In this document: positions 18,303 through 27,090 of the stretch, in pieces
Layout of the letters: each line of letters starts with the position of its first letter
How positions within the stretch are numbered: position 1 is the stretch's first letter
Source: Silvimonas amylolytica
Lineage (GTDB): Bacteria; Pseudomonadota; Gammaproteobacteria; Burkholderiales; Chitinibacteraceae
Direction of reading: 5' to 3'
NCBI RefSeq assembly: GCF_014645555.1
Contig: NZ_BMLY01000002.1
Coordinates: forward strand, 675,109-739,108
DNA: 64,000 nucleotides
Notes under the pieces: generated by a model
Seen by the model: only the letters and a program-made list of their open reading frames with translations
Databases searched by the model: none
Told to the model about the DNA's origin: nothing
Translations under genes and position numbers: made by a program

Positions 18303-18379
18303 TGGTGGCTATGACGGGACTCGAACCTGTGACCCCAGCATTATGAGTGCTGTGCTCTAACCGACTGAGCTACATAGCC
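18303..18379 (-). tRNA. tRNA-Met (CAU), elongator type
   Basis: A 77-nucleotide cloverleaf with encoded CCA. The acceptor stem is GGCTATG paired with CATAGCC. The D arm contains AGCTCAGTCGGTTAGAGC, the anticodon loop is CTCATAA, and the T arm contains GGTTCGAGTCC. It closely resembles E. coli elongator tRNA-Met and has a paired first base, unlike the initiator. A tRNA-Ile2 (lysidine-modified CAU) is less likely from overall sequence. Confidence 0.95.
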
Positions 18380-18456
18380 ATGAGAGTCGGCGATTCTGAA
18401 GGGCCGAACGCCGACTGTCAAGCGTGCTTTGCAAAAATATTGCGCAAGTGGCTGAT

Positions 18457-19626
18457 TTACAGCTTGTAGGAATCATCTCCGCGTTCGAACCCGGCCAGCA
18501 ATGTGGGTAGTGCCAGGTTGCGGGAGAATGCCATGGCCTTGAAGAGTTCACCCATCTCTGAGGGGCTGGTCAGCTTTTGTACGGCAGACGCCAGCGGTGC
18601 ATATTGCTTGACGTTCTCTGCGCCCACCGCCGCCAGGCGCGCGGTCAGCCCGGTGTTGATCAGGTACTGGGCTTGCGAGACATATCCTTCCAGCTGCAGA
18701 CCGTGTTCGTCGGCATGGTGGTAGACGGCAGAAAAATCCACATGGCAGGTCAGGTCCGCCAGACCTGGCAAGTAGAACGGGTCGGCCATGCTGTGATGGC
18801 GGTAGTGCGCCATCAGCGTGCCTTGTCGGCGTTCCGGGTGGTAATACTCGATTGCCGGGAAACCATAATCAATAAACAGCGCTGCGCCGCGTTCGATCAT
18901 GTTACCGATGCTGGCCATGAAGCCAGGTAGCTCAGGCTGGATTTCGCTCAGGTAATCGCCGGGCAAATCTAGCGCTGCGGCGGCATCATGCAAAACGCCC
19001 AGGGTGATTGGCTGGTCTTCAAACGCTAACGCATCATCCCGCCAGACAACACCCCGCTCGAATAACGAACCGTTGTCATTGCGGTACACCAGCGAGCAGG
19101 GAATGGCATCGAGCACTTCGTTGGCAAGGACTACGCCATTGAACATGACTGGCAGGGTGTCCAGCCAGATCACGCGATCAGCCAGGTGTGGTACAAGCGC
19201 GTTCAGGGTGTTGCGCTGGCGTTCTTTAAGTTCTGCCGACAGATCAACGATGTAATAGTGGCGCGGCAGGGTGTCCAGTCGCTCCAGTTCGGTGAGGACT
19301 TGCGCGGCCAGTTTGCCGGTGCCGGCACCAAATTCCAGCACATCACCCGTCCCCAATGCCTGAAGGACCTGGGCTGCCGTGGTGGCGACACAGGCGCCGA
19401 ACAACGGCGAGAGTTCCGGTGCGGTGACAAAGTCTCCGGCCTCACCGAATTTGGTGGCTCCGCCCGAGTAATAGCCCAGCCCGGGTTCAAACAGCGCCAT
19501 GCGCATGTAATCGCTGAACGAAAGCCAGCCGCCTGCGTTGGCGATGGCCTGCTGGATACGGGCAAGAAGCTGCTGGCTGGCGGCCAGCGCTTCGGGTGTG
19601 GCGGGTGGAAGTTGCGGGACGGTCAT
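18457..19626 (-). CDS. MidA/NDUFAF7-type SAM-dependent methyltransferase (DUF185)
   Basis: A 389-residue class I methyltransferase of the MidA/NDUFAF7 family; the mitochondrial homologue methylates an arginine of complex I. The N-terminal substrate region ISFSDYMRMALFEPGLGYYSGG-like segment is followed by the SAM-binding loop VLEFGAGTGKLAAQVL, then LVYRNDNGSLFERGVVW, and GAALFIDYGFPAIEYYHPERRQGTL with the conserved DYG. I start at ATG 19626 (MTVPQLPP). Frames further upstream lie beyond the family start and face the divergent pteridine reductase. The bacterial target is not established. Confidence 0.9.
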   Translation of the reverse strand: MTVPQLPPATPEALAASQQLLARIQQAIANAGGWLSFSDYMRMALFEPGLGYYSGGATKFGEAGDFVTAPELSPLFGACVATTAAQVLQALGTGDVLEFGAGTGKLAAQVLTELERLDTLPRHYYIVDLSAELKERQRNTLNALVPHLADRVIWLDTLPVMFNGVVLANEVLDAIPCSLVYRNDNGSLFERGVVWRDDALAFEDQPITLGVLHDAAAALDLPGDYLSEIQPELPGFMASIGNMIERGAALFIDYGFPAIEYYHPERRQGTLMAHYRHHSMADPFYLPGLADLTCHVDFSAVYHHADEHGLQLEGYVSQAQYLINTGLTARLAAVGAENVKQYAPLASAVQKLTSPSEMGELFKAMAFSRNLALPTLLAGFERGDDSYKL

Positions 19627-19739
19627 GAGGGCAGCAAAATTGCGCAAAGGCAGTGTGGTTATCCAATTGCCAATTCTAAAGTAAATGATGTGATCTGGCC
19701 CGGCGACGTCTGTCGGGCCGGGCAAACTGGAGAAACCGC

Positions 19740-20474
19740 ATGGAGAAGGTGGCATTGGTCACCGGTGGTGCACGCCGTGTCGGAGCGGGCATTGTCAGAT
19801 ATCTGCACGATCGTGGTTGGCGCGTGGCGCTGCATTACCGTAGCTCTTCGGCTGATGCGCAAGCACTGGCAGACGAACTCAATGCGCGGCGGCCAGAATC
19901 CGTTGCGCTGTTTCAGGCTGACTTGCTGGATACCGCAAAGTTGCCCGCATTGATCACGCAAGTGCTGACCCGTTTTGGCCGTCTGGATGCTTTGGTCAAC
20001 AACGCATCGTCGTTCTTCCCCACGCCGGTGGGGCAGTTCACGGAAAGCGCCTGGCAGGATTTGCTGGGTTCCAACCTCAAAGCGCCGATCTTTCTGGCGC
20101 AAGCCGCCGTGGCCGCGCTCAGGGAAAGTCGGGGTGCCATCGTCAGCATTGCAGACATCCACGCTGACCGGCCCTATCCGGAGCACACGCTATACACCGT
20201 GGCCAAGGCCGGGCTTGTGGCCATGACGCGCTCACTGGCACGTGAACTGGCACCGCAGGTCCGGGTCAACGCTGTGGCGCCGGGGTCCAACCTGTGGCCC
20301 GACCAGGACAGCGTGTTCGATGCGACGGAGCGTGCCCGGATCGAAGCGACGATCCCGCTGGCCCGCACCGGCACACCGCAAGACCTGGCGCAGGCCATTC
20401 ATTTTTTGCTGGAAGCACCCTACGTCACGGGGGTGATTTTGCCAGTGGATGGCGGCCGCAGCGTGGTGCTGTAA
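19740..20474 (+). CDS. pteridine reductase-type short-chain dehydrogenase
   Basis: A 244-residue SDR. The cofactor loop is TGGARRVG (residues 8-15), whose Arg pattern is typical of NADPH-using pteridine reductases (PTR1/FolM). The catalytic set is D139, Y152 and K156, and the 13-residue D-to-Y spacing matches PTR1. Expected activity is reduction of dihydropterins, or of dihydrofolate as a backup. It is divergent from the MidA-type gene and followed by ttcA after about 120 bases. Confidence 0.88.
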   Translation: MEKVALVTGGARRVGAGIVRYLHDRGWRVALHYRSSSADAQALADELNARRPESVALFQADLLDTAKLPALITQVLTRFGRLDALVNNASSFFPTPVGQFTESAWQDLLGSNLKAPIFLAQAAVAALRESRGAIVSIADIHADRPYPEHTLYTVAKAGLVAMTRSLARELAPQVRVNAVAPGSNLWPDQDSVFDATERARIEATIPLARTGTPQDLAQAIHFLLEAPYVTGVILPVDGGRSVVL

Positions 20475-20597
20475 CCAGCCTGCGGATGACCATGGCCGAA
20501 CAGGGCCGATTTCGGTTAAAATCGTCGTCAATTCAACCATCTACCCAACGGGGCGTATGCGGATCAGATTCCGTGTGCGCCCCGTGAGCTTTATGCC

Positions 20598-21545
20598 ATG
20601 AACGCAGCAACTGAAACGACCGTGCTCTCTGAGGCGGAAAAAAAACAGCAATACAATTTGAACAAGCTCACCAAGTGGCTGCGCCACGCCGTGGGCGACG
20701 CCATCAACGATTTCAACATGATCGAAGAGGGCGACAAGGTCATGGTGTGTTTGTCTGGCGGTAAAGACAGCTACACCATGCTCGACATCCTGCTGGGTTT
20801 GCAGCGCTCTGCCCCTATCAATTTCAGCATCGTGGCGGTGAACCTGGACCAGAAACAGCCCGGTTTTCCGGAACACGTTCTGCCGGAATACCTCAAGGCA
20901 CTGGGTGTCGAGTACCACATCATTGAGGAAGACACGTATTCCATCGTCAAACGCGTGGTGCCGGATGGCAAAACCACCTGTGGTCTGTGCTCGCGCCTGC
21001 GTCGCGGCATTCTGTACCGCGTGGCCGATGAACTGGGCGCGACCAAGATCGCGCTGGGCCATCATCGCGAAGACATCCTGGAAACGCTGTTTCTGAACAT
21101 GTTCTACGGCGGCAAGATGAAGTCCATGCCGCCCAAACTGGTCAGCGATGACGGCAAGCACGTGGTGATCCGCCCACTGGCCTACTGCCGCGAAAAAGAC
21201 ATCGTCCGCTATGCCGAGGCCAGACAGTTCCCGATCATTCCGTGCAACCTGTGCGGCAGCCAGCCAAACCTTCAGCGTGAAGTGATTGGCCAGATGATCA
21301 AGGACTGGGACAAACGTTTCCCCGGCCGCATCGAGAGCATGTTCCGCGCCATGCAGAACGTCGTGCCATCTCACCTGGCTGATACGAAGCTGTATGACTT
21401 TGCCAATGCCAAAGCCGATGGTGTTGCACGCGACGATGGCGACAAGGCATTTGATCGTGAACAGTTCAGCGAACCGGGTCGTATCAACATCCTCGCCAAC
21501 AAGCCAGATGGAGAACCGTCTGATAGCGCTTGCGGTGACTTCTGA
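20598..21545 (+). CDS. ttcA: tRNA 2-thiocytidine(32) synthetase TtcA
   Basis: A 315-residue iron-sulfur enzyme that thiolates C32 of certain tRNAs. The PP-loop SGGKDS is at 53-58 and the conserved CGLC cysteines are C128 and C131. A further cysteine in [12 protein letters not shown] completes the cluster ligands. Length is normal. The stop overlaps the next start as TGATG, so the spermidine-synthase-like gene is probably translated by re-initiation. Confidence 0.97.
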   Translation: MNAATETTVLSEAEKKQQYNLNKLTKWLRHAVGDAINDFNMIEEGDKVMVCLSGGKDSYTMLDILLGLQRSAPINFSIVAVNLDQKQPGFPEHVLPEYLKALGVEYHIIEEDTYSIVKRVVPDGKTTCGLCSRLRRGILYRVADELGATKIALGHHREDILETLFLNMFYGGKMKSMPPKLVSDDGKHVVIRPLAYCREKDIVRYAEARQFPIIPCNLCGSQPNLQREVIGQMIKDWDKRFPGRIESMFRAMQNVVPSHLADTKLYDFANAKADGVARDDGDKAFDREQFSEPGRINILANKPDGEPSDSACGDF

Positions 21546-22333
21546 TGCTGTTCCGCTCCAAACGCATCAGCCCGGCTGCGCAAACCGAAATCCAGATCGA
21601 TATTTCTGATTCACTCGGTATTCGCAAACTCCATTTTGGCGGCGACGATACCCAAAGCGCCATGCGCGTGAGTGACCCGATCGAATTGGTGCTGGCCTAT
21701 ACGCGCTGCCTGTTTGGCTTTCTGCTGTTCAACCCCCACCCGCGCAAGGCGTTATTGATTGGCCTGGGTGGGGGTTCGATTGCCAAATGGATGCACGAGA
21801 AAATGCCGTCCACGCATCTGACTGCGGTGGAATTGCACCCACAAGTGGTGGCCGTGGCCCGTTCGATGTTCCAGACGCCGGCGGATGATGAGCATCTGGA
21901 CGTCATTGTGGGGGATGGCGCAGCCCATGTTTACGCCATGCCCGATGCCTCGACCGATCTGATCATCATGGATGCCTATTCGGCCACCGGCATTGCCGAA
22001 CCGCTCGCCACCGCAGATTTTTTCAGTGCGTGTCGGGACCGTTTGACCGACGATGGCGTGCTGGTGGTGAATTTGTGGGGATCTGATCGTCACTTTGAAA
22101 CCTACCGTGACCGGCTGTCTGCCGCATTCAGTGAACGTATTTTGCTGCTGCCTGCACGGCAGAAGGGCAATGTGCTGGCATTTTGCTTTGTGCGTAGCCA
22201 GAACAGCCCGGGTTGGGCCACGCTGGCAGATCGCGCAGCACAACTGAAAGCGACCTACGGACTGGAGTTTGACGAATTTGTGAGTGATCTGGCACGGCTT
22301 AATCCGCACAACGATCGCAAGCTCTTCATTTGA
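21545..22333 (+). CDS. spermidine synthase-like (PABS fold) protein with altered motif
   Basis: A 262-residue Rossmann methyltransferase-fold protein resembling polyamine aminopropyltransferases. The cofactor loop reads GLGGGSIAKWMHEK where genuine SpeE has GGGDG, so the Asp that contacts the aminopropyl donor is Ser here. The later DAYSATGIAEPLATADFF replaces the usual acidic D-S/G-T-D-P catalytic loop. True spermidine synthase activity is therefore doubtful and a related unknown reaction is more likely. It is translationally coupled to ttcA. Confidence 0.82.
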   Translation: MLFRSKRISPAAQTEIQIDISDSLGIRKLHFGGDDTQSAMRVSDPIELVLAYTRCLFGFLLFNPHPRKALLIGLGGGSIAKWMHEKMPSTHLTAVELHPQVVAVARSMFQTPADDEHLDVIVGDGAAHVYAMPDASTDLIIMDAYSATGIAEPLATADFFSACRDRLTDDGVLVVNLWGSDRHFETYRDRLSAAFSERILLLPARQKGNVLAFCFVRSQNSPGWATLADRAAQLKATYGLEFDEFVSDLARLNPHNDRKLFI

Positions 22334-22501
22334 TGGCGACTTTGTCCGGAGCCGCATTGCAGCACGTCATGACACCGTAATGAGGCGCTGTGCGGCACCG
22401 GTAAAAACCCGCTTTGCAGTGCCCGATCGCATTTGCTGGTTTCCAAGCCTTTGCGGATGTGGAAAAATCGGGGTTAACCAAAGTTTAACAAGGTATTACC
22501 C

Positions 22502-23020
22502 ATGCTCGACCGAGACGGTTATCGTCCGAACGTCGGCATCATCATCGTCAACCAAAGGAATCAGGTTTTCTGGGGAAAACGCGTACGCGAGCATTCCTGG
22601 CAATTCCCGCAGGGTGGGATCAAACAGGGTGAAACACCGGAACAAGCCATGTTCCGCGAGCTGATGGAAGAGGTCGGCCTGTCGTCGCAACAGGTCGAAA
22701 TCATCGGTCGCACGCGTGAATGGTTGAAATATGATGTGCCGACAAACTGGGTCCGCCGCGAATGGCGCGGCACTTATAAAGGACAAAAGCAGATCTGGTT
22801 CTTGCTGCGGCTTAAAGGGCACGACTCTGATGTCTGCCTGCGCCGTACCAACCACCCCGAGTTCGACGCCTGGCGCTGGAACGAATGGTGGTCGCCGTTA
22901 GAGGCCGTGATCGAATTCAAACGTGGCGTGTATGAAGCTGCGTTGTCGGAGTTGTCGCGTTTTCTGGATCGCGCGCCGGATCGCCGGCCGCCGTCCCCAA
23001 CGCCGTCTTCTTCGACCTGA
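22502..23020 (+). CDS. rppH: RNA pyrophosphohydrolase RppH
   Basis: A 172-residue Nudix hydrolase that removes pyrophosphate from the 5' end of triphosphorylated RNA and so starts RNA decay. The Nudix box spans residues 38-60, with G38, E44 and the REL-MEE-VG core intact. The N-terminus [17 protein letters not shown] and the later [31 protein letters not shown] region are diagnostic for RppH. A large hairpin terminator follows at 23044. Confidence 0.96.
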   Translation: MLDRDGYRPNVGIIIVNQRNQVFWGKRVREHSWQFPQGGIKQGETPEQAMFRELMEEVGLSSQQVEIIGRTREWLKYDVPTNWVRREWRGTYKGQKQIWFLLRLKGHDSDVCLRRTNHPEFDAWRWNEWWSPLEAVIEFKRGVYEAALSELSRFLDRAPDRRPPSPTPSSST

Positions 23021-23043
23021 GCACGGTTGCCGTAACATGTATT

Positions 23044-23099
23044 AACCCGGCCCCAAGGTGGCGTGGCGGTAATCGCCATGCCACCCGGGCCGGTTTTCT
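23044..23099 (+). terminator. long intrinsic terminator after rppH
   Basis: A composite hairpin: a lower stem AACCCGGCCC with GGGCCGGTT and an upper 12-bp stem GGTGGCGTGGCG with CGCCATGCCACC around a 5-base loop, followed by TTTTCTT. It also argues against the longer in-frame start of pilS, which would fall inside it. Confidence 0.82.
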
Positions 23100-23164
23100 T
23101 CCCGGATTTCGACAAAGGCCCGTCTTGCGGGTCAGGCAACAAGGCACAACAGAAGGCCCGCGCC

Positions 23165-24757
23165 ATGCCGGACAAACCAGACCACAATACCCCAGAGATG
23201 CACTGGCGCTCGCTCGCCTTGCTCAACCTCTTTCGCCTGTTGTGCGTCGTGGGGTTGACCCTCAGCATCGCTGTTTTTTCCCATCGCTTTGTCACTGACC
23301 CCGGTCTGCGTGGGCCGTTTTTGTGGCTGATCAGCAGCGATCTCGTTCTGATCGGCCTGTTTGCCGTCACCATCCTCAAACGCAAACCCAGTTTTGAAAT
23401 TCAGCTCAGCGTGCAGGTCGTCACGGATGTGATCTTCCTTGTATGCCTGATGGATCTGTTTGGCGGGGTACGTAGCGGACTGGGCATCTTGCTATTGCCT
23501 TATCTGGCCGCCGCCGGGCTGATTTCCCGCGGGCGCATGACGCTGTTTCATGCGGCTGTAGCCAGTATTGCGTTATTGATCGAACAAGCCTGGCGGGTGT
23601 TGCAGTATCAAGCCTCGTTTGACGAGAACTTCACCCCGGCATTGCTGTGTGTCGCCTGCTTTGCGGTCGCCTGGCTGGGACATCGGCTATCTCGCACGGC
23701 GGAAGCCAGTGAAAAGCTGGCCGAGCAGCGCGGTGTAGATTTGCAGAATCTGGCACAGGTGAATCAGCGCATCTTGCAAGATGTGTCTGATGGTGTGGTG
23801 GTGGTCGACAGTCTCGGTCATATCCGCCAGTTCAATGAACGGGCAGAGCAACTGACCGGCCGCAGTTTGCTGATTGGGGATCTCGTGGCAGAGCCGCTGC
23901 CGCGTCTGGCTGAAGCTGTTGCCGCATGGCAACAAGACCGCACGCGCATGGTGGAACTTGTGGCTGGCGGCCGGCCGCAGAAAACCTTGCGCCTGCGCAT
24001 GGTGGGGTTATCTGATGAAGAGCCGGGTGATGTGATGGTCTACCTGGAAGACATGGACCGGCTGCGGCATGAGTCCCAGCAACTCAAGCTGGCTGCATTG
24101 GGGCGGCTGACCGCCAATCTGGCCCATGAAATCCGCAATCCACTTTCTGCCATCAGCCATGCCGCCCAGTTGCTGGGCGAAGAAACGGGCGACGATCCGC
24201 TATATACAAGATTGACCCGCATCATTGATGACAACGCCAAACGGCTGGAACGCATGGTTCACGACGTCCTGGAATTGAACCGCCGAGACCGGCTACAGAT
24301 TACCGACATTGACCTTGCCCAGTGGCTTGCTGGCTTCCTGGAGGAGTTTCGTCAGGTAGAAAAGATCGCTCCGCTGCTGCCGCTGGCCTGTCCGCCGAAT
24401 GTAGTGATACGGTTTGATCCCGGTCATTTGCATCAGGTGCTATGGAACCTGGCCCGCAATGGCTGGCGATACTGCAGCCAGAGCGACGGCAGCCTGACCT
24501 TCGCGGTGCATCAGGCAGAAGGCCACTGGATGCTGGATGTATACAATGATGGCCCGCCTGTGCCAGCAGATGCACAAGTGCAACTGTTTGAGCCTTTCTT
24601 CACGACTGAATCGAAGGGAACAGGCCTGGGGTTGTATATTGCGCGGGAGATCTGCGCCGCCAATGCTGCACATCTGGTGTATGCGCCGCCTGAGAAAGGC
24701 GCGCGTTTCCGCATTACCTTCGGAATGAATGATGGCCAGAAAAACACGAACGGATAA
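23165..24757 (+). CDS. pilS: PilS-type membrane sensor histidine kinase
   Basis: A sensor kinase of about 530 residues. An N-terminal block with about six hydrophobic segments (residues 15-175) is followed by a PAS domain (about 195-300), HisKA with H321 (NLAHEIRNPLSAISH) and a HATPase domain with the G2 box GTGLGLY. Architecture and the following PilR identify it as PilS, which with PilR controls sigma-54-dependent pilin transcription. Start ATG 23165 has AGAAGG upstream. The pilA gene is not in the window. The 3' end overlaps pilR by 29 bases. Confidence 0.9.
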   Translation: MPDKPDHNTPEMHWRSLALLNLFRLLCVVGLTLSIAVFSHRFVTDPGLRGPFLWLISSDLVLIGLFAVTILKRKPSFEIQLSVQVVTDVIFLVCLMDLFGGVRSGLGILLLPYLAAAGLISRGRMTLFHAAVASIALLIEQAWRVLQYQASFDENFTPALLCVACFAVAWLGHRLSRTAEASEKLAEQRGVDLQNLAQVNQRILQDVSDGVVVVDSLGHIRQFNERAEQLTGRSLLIGDLVAEPLPRLAEAVAAWQQDRTRMVELVAGGRPQKTLRLRMVGLSDEEPGDVMVYLEDMDRLRHESQQLKLAALGRLTANLAHEIRNPLSAISHAAQLLGEETGDDPLYTRLTRIIDDNAKRLERMVHDVLELNRRDRLQITDIDLAQWLAGFLEEFRQVEKIAPLLPLACPPNVVIRFDPGHLHQVLWNLARNGWRYCSQSDGSLTFAVHQAEGHWMLDVYNDGPPVPADAQVQLFEPFFTTESKGTGLGLYIAREICAANAAHLVYAPPEKGARFRITFGMNDGQKNTNG

Positions 24758-26087
24758 ACGCGTTCTGGTGGTGGATGATGAGGTCGATCTGGCAGAACTG
24801 CTGGAATTGACGCTCCTGAAGATGGGCTTGTCGGTAGACACCGCCAACAGCGTGACCGAAGCACGCCGCCGGCTGGACAGCCAGCGTTATGACTTTTGCC
24901 TGACCGACATGCGCATGACGGATGGCGATGGCATGGATGTCATCCGCTACGTGCAGCAAAAACGGCTGGATGTACCTGTGGCGGTGATCACGGCCTACGG
25001 CAGCACCCAGAACGCGGTCGATGCGCTCAAGGCCGGCGCTTTCGATTACCTGGCCAAGCCGGTATCGCTGGAACAGCTGCGCACGTTGATCAAATCGGCG
25101 CTTAGTCTGGATGAAGAGACTGCACCGACCCAGGCTGACAACGCCCCTGCACGCATGTTGCTGGGCGAATCGTCCGCCATGAAACAAGTGCTGGAGTTGA
25201 TCGACAAACTGGCGCGGAGTGCCGCCCCGGTTTATGTCAGTGGCGAATCTGGCTCAGGCAAGGAGCGTGCCGCGCGCATGATCCACGCGCAATCCGTCCG
25301 TACAGAGAAACCGTTTGTGGCGGTGAACTGTGGTGCGATTCCGGAAAACCTGATGGAAAGTGAGTTTTTCGGATACCGCAAAGGCGCATTTACTGGCGCA
25401 GATGCGGATCGGGACGGATTTTTCCAGGCCGCACACGGCGGCACCTTGTTTCTGGATGAAGTGGCGGATTTGCCGCTGCCCATGCAGGTCAAACTTTTGC
25501 GTGCCATTCAAGAGCGAAAAGTCCGCAAGGTAGGGGCGACCCAAGAAGAAGCCGTCGATGTACGCATTATCAGCGCCACACACCAGAATTTGTCGCGCTG
25601 CGTAGAAAGCGGGCGTTTTCGCCAGGATTTGTACTACCGCCTTAACGTGATTGAACTGCACATGCCACCACTGCGTGAAATGGGGGCAGATGTTGAGTTG
25701 ATCGCCCGCCATGTGCTGGCGCGGCTGGCCGAGCAAAGTGGTCAGGGCGTCCCCCTTCTGGCATCAGAGTCTTTGGCCGCACTGCGGCACTACGCGTTTC
25801 CGGGCAACGTGCGCGAACTGGAAAACATGCTCGAACGTGCGCTGGCGCTGTGCGATGGCCAGATCATCACCGCAGATGACCTGCAAATCACGCCAGCGAC
25901 CGAATCGATCCGGGAAGAGGGGGCCAGCGAGGTCACCGATAACCTGCAGGATTATCTTGATCGCGTAGAACGTGCAGCCATTCTGGATGCGCTGGAAAAA
26001 ACCGGTGGCAATCGCACCCAGGCGGCCAAGGTGCTGGGTGTCACGTTCCGCTCGTTCCGTTACCGGATGGAACGGCTGGGGTTGTGA
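24729..26087 (+). CDS. pilR: PilR-type sigma-54-dependent response regulator
   Basis: A 452-residue activator with a receiver domain (D60 in FCLTDMRMTD), an AAA+ domain with Walker A GESGSGKE, an intact GAFTGA sigma-54 contact loop at 219-224, Walker B GGTLFLDEVADL, and a C-terminal Fis-type helix-turn-helix (NRTQAAKVLGVTFRSFRYRMERLGL region). All functional motifs are present. It overlaps pilS and is followed by a strong bidirectional terminator. Confidence 0.94.
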   Translation: MMARKTRTDKRVLVVDDEVDLAELLELTLLKMGLSVDTANSVTEARRRLDSQRYDFCLTDMRMTDGDGMDVIRYVQQKRLDVPVAVITAYGSTQNAVDALKAGAFDYLAKPVSLEQLRTLIKSALSLDEETAPTQADNAPARMLLGESSAMKQVLELIDKLARSAAPVYVSGESGSGKERAARMIHAQSVRTEKPFVAVNCGAIPENLMESEFFGYRKGAFTGADADRDGFFQAAHGGTLFLDEVADLPLPMQVKLLRAIQERKVRKVGATQEEAVDVRIISATHQNLSRCVESGRFRQDLYYRLNVIELHMPPLREMGADVELIARHVLARLAEQSGQGVPLLASESLAALRHYAFPGNVRELENMLERALALCDGQIITADDLQITPATESIREEGASEVTDNLQDYLDRVERAAILDALEKTGGNRTQAAKVLGVTFRSFRYRMERLGL

Positions 26088-26104
26088 TTTCGCACGAAGC
26101 ATGC

Positions 26105-26132
26105 AAAAAGCCCGGTTTTTACCGGGCTTTTT
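26105..26132. terminator. bidirectional intrinsic terminator between pilR and the PhzF-like gene
   Basis: A 12-bp stem, AAAAAGCCCGGT with ACCGGGCTTTTT, and a 4-base loop, with T-runs in both directions, between convergent genes. Confidence 0.92.
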
Positions 26133-26159
26133 CTTTGGGGTCTGGCCGCCGGCTGAGGA

Positions 26160-26981
26160 TCAAATCCCGTCGACTTCCAGTTCACCGCCTCCCAGCTGCC
26201 AGACGCGCCCGCCAATCGCAACGCGGCGTTGCGCGTCCACGTCCAGATACAGCACCGACAGCGGCGAAATCCGGCGGTGAATGGTGTGGCCTTGCTCAAT
26301 ACGGAACGAGAACGGGGGTGTATTGCCATTGGCAATGAACCAATGGCCAATGGCTGCGGCGGCACTCCCTGCGCCAAAATCTTCCTGCAGGTGGAATGGA
26401 TCTGCCGTGAATGCGCGCAGCGTCAATACTTCACCGTCGTTACTCCACAATGCGATCTGCAGGAGTTGATGCGGATTGCCCAGGGCCGACATCAGCAGAT
26501 CAAGCCTTGGCGCCACCTGCAGAACATGCTGGCGAGCACGAAGCGGGATGACCAACTGGGTAAAGTCGCTATCGATCCACAAGAGCGGGCCGGATAGATC
26601 TGCCGGGTTCAGGCCGAGTGCGGCAGCCAGTGCCAGGTTATCGACTTGGGCTGCACGTGCATGGCCGGCCGGGGTTTGCACCCACCAGAGGTCATTTTTC
26701 TTGTAGCCGATGGTCGGGGCACCGATGGCAATTTGCGCGGCGATACTCGACGCCCCCAGCGCAACGGCTGTCGAATAAGGCAACGCCAGTTGCGGTGTGT
26801 AGGCCGTCCAGGATTGGCTGCGCGTTTCCAGAAAACCGGTTTCCGGCGCACAGAACTGGTAGGCCAGACGCTGTGCAACGGCCGGGTCAGGGCGTTTGGT
26901 CGTCTCGCAAATCACCACTGGACAACCGCCCATGCGGCGCTCACCGAAGATATTTAGCAGATGGAATGGAATTTTTACCAT
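26160..26981 (-). CDS. divergent PhzF-family isomerase-like protein
   Basis: A 273-residue protein with the PhzF/diaminopimelate epimerase-like fold. The N-terminal LLNIFGERRMGGCPVVIC corresponds to the family FxxxxxxGNPLAV motif with GNP replaced by GGCP. The putative catalytic glutamate is E47 in APETGFLE, and the second-half DFGAGSAAAAIGHWFI matches the DPVTGS-A-A-LG motif. It is shorter and more divergent than PhzF proper. The substrate is unknown, and no phenazine genes are nearby. Confidence 0.78.
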   Translation of the reverse strand: MVKIPFHLLNIFGERRMGGCPVVICETTKRPDPAVAQRLAYQFCAPETGFLETRSQSWTAYTPQLALPYSTAVALGASSIAAQIAIGAPTIGYKKNDLWWVQTPAGHARAAQVDNLALAAALGLNPADLSGPLLWIDSDFTQLVIPLRARQHVLQVAPRLDLLMSALGNPHQLLQIALWSNDGEVLTLRAFTADPFHLQEDFGAGSAAAAIGHWFIANGNTPPFSFRIEQGHTIHRRISPLSVLYLDVDAQRRVAIGGRVWQLGGGELEVDGI

Positions 26982-27090
26982 TTTTTAATCACGATTCGCC
27001 CCGCTTTTGCGACGAGGAGCGAGTGTTATTTGTTACAATGCTGGGGTTTGTCCCAACTGTCCGATCAACGCCTTTCTGATAGCGAAACCC

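Noticed and set aside
18303-18379. tRNA as an integration site for an island
   Set aside because: No integrase, and no second copy of the tRNA 3' end was seen nearby.
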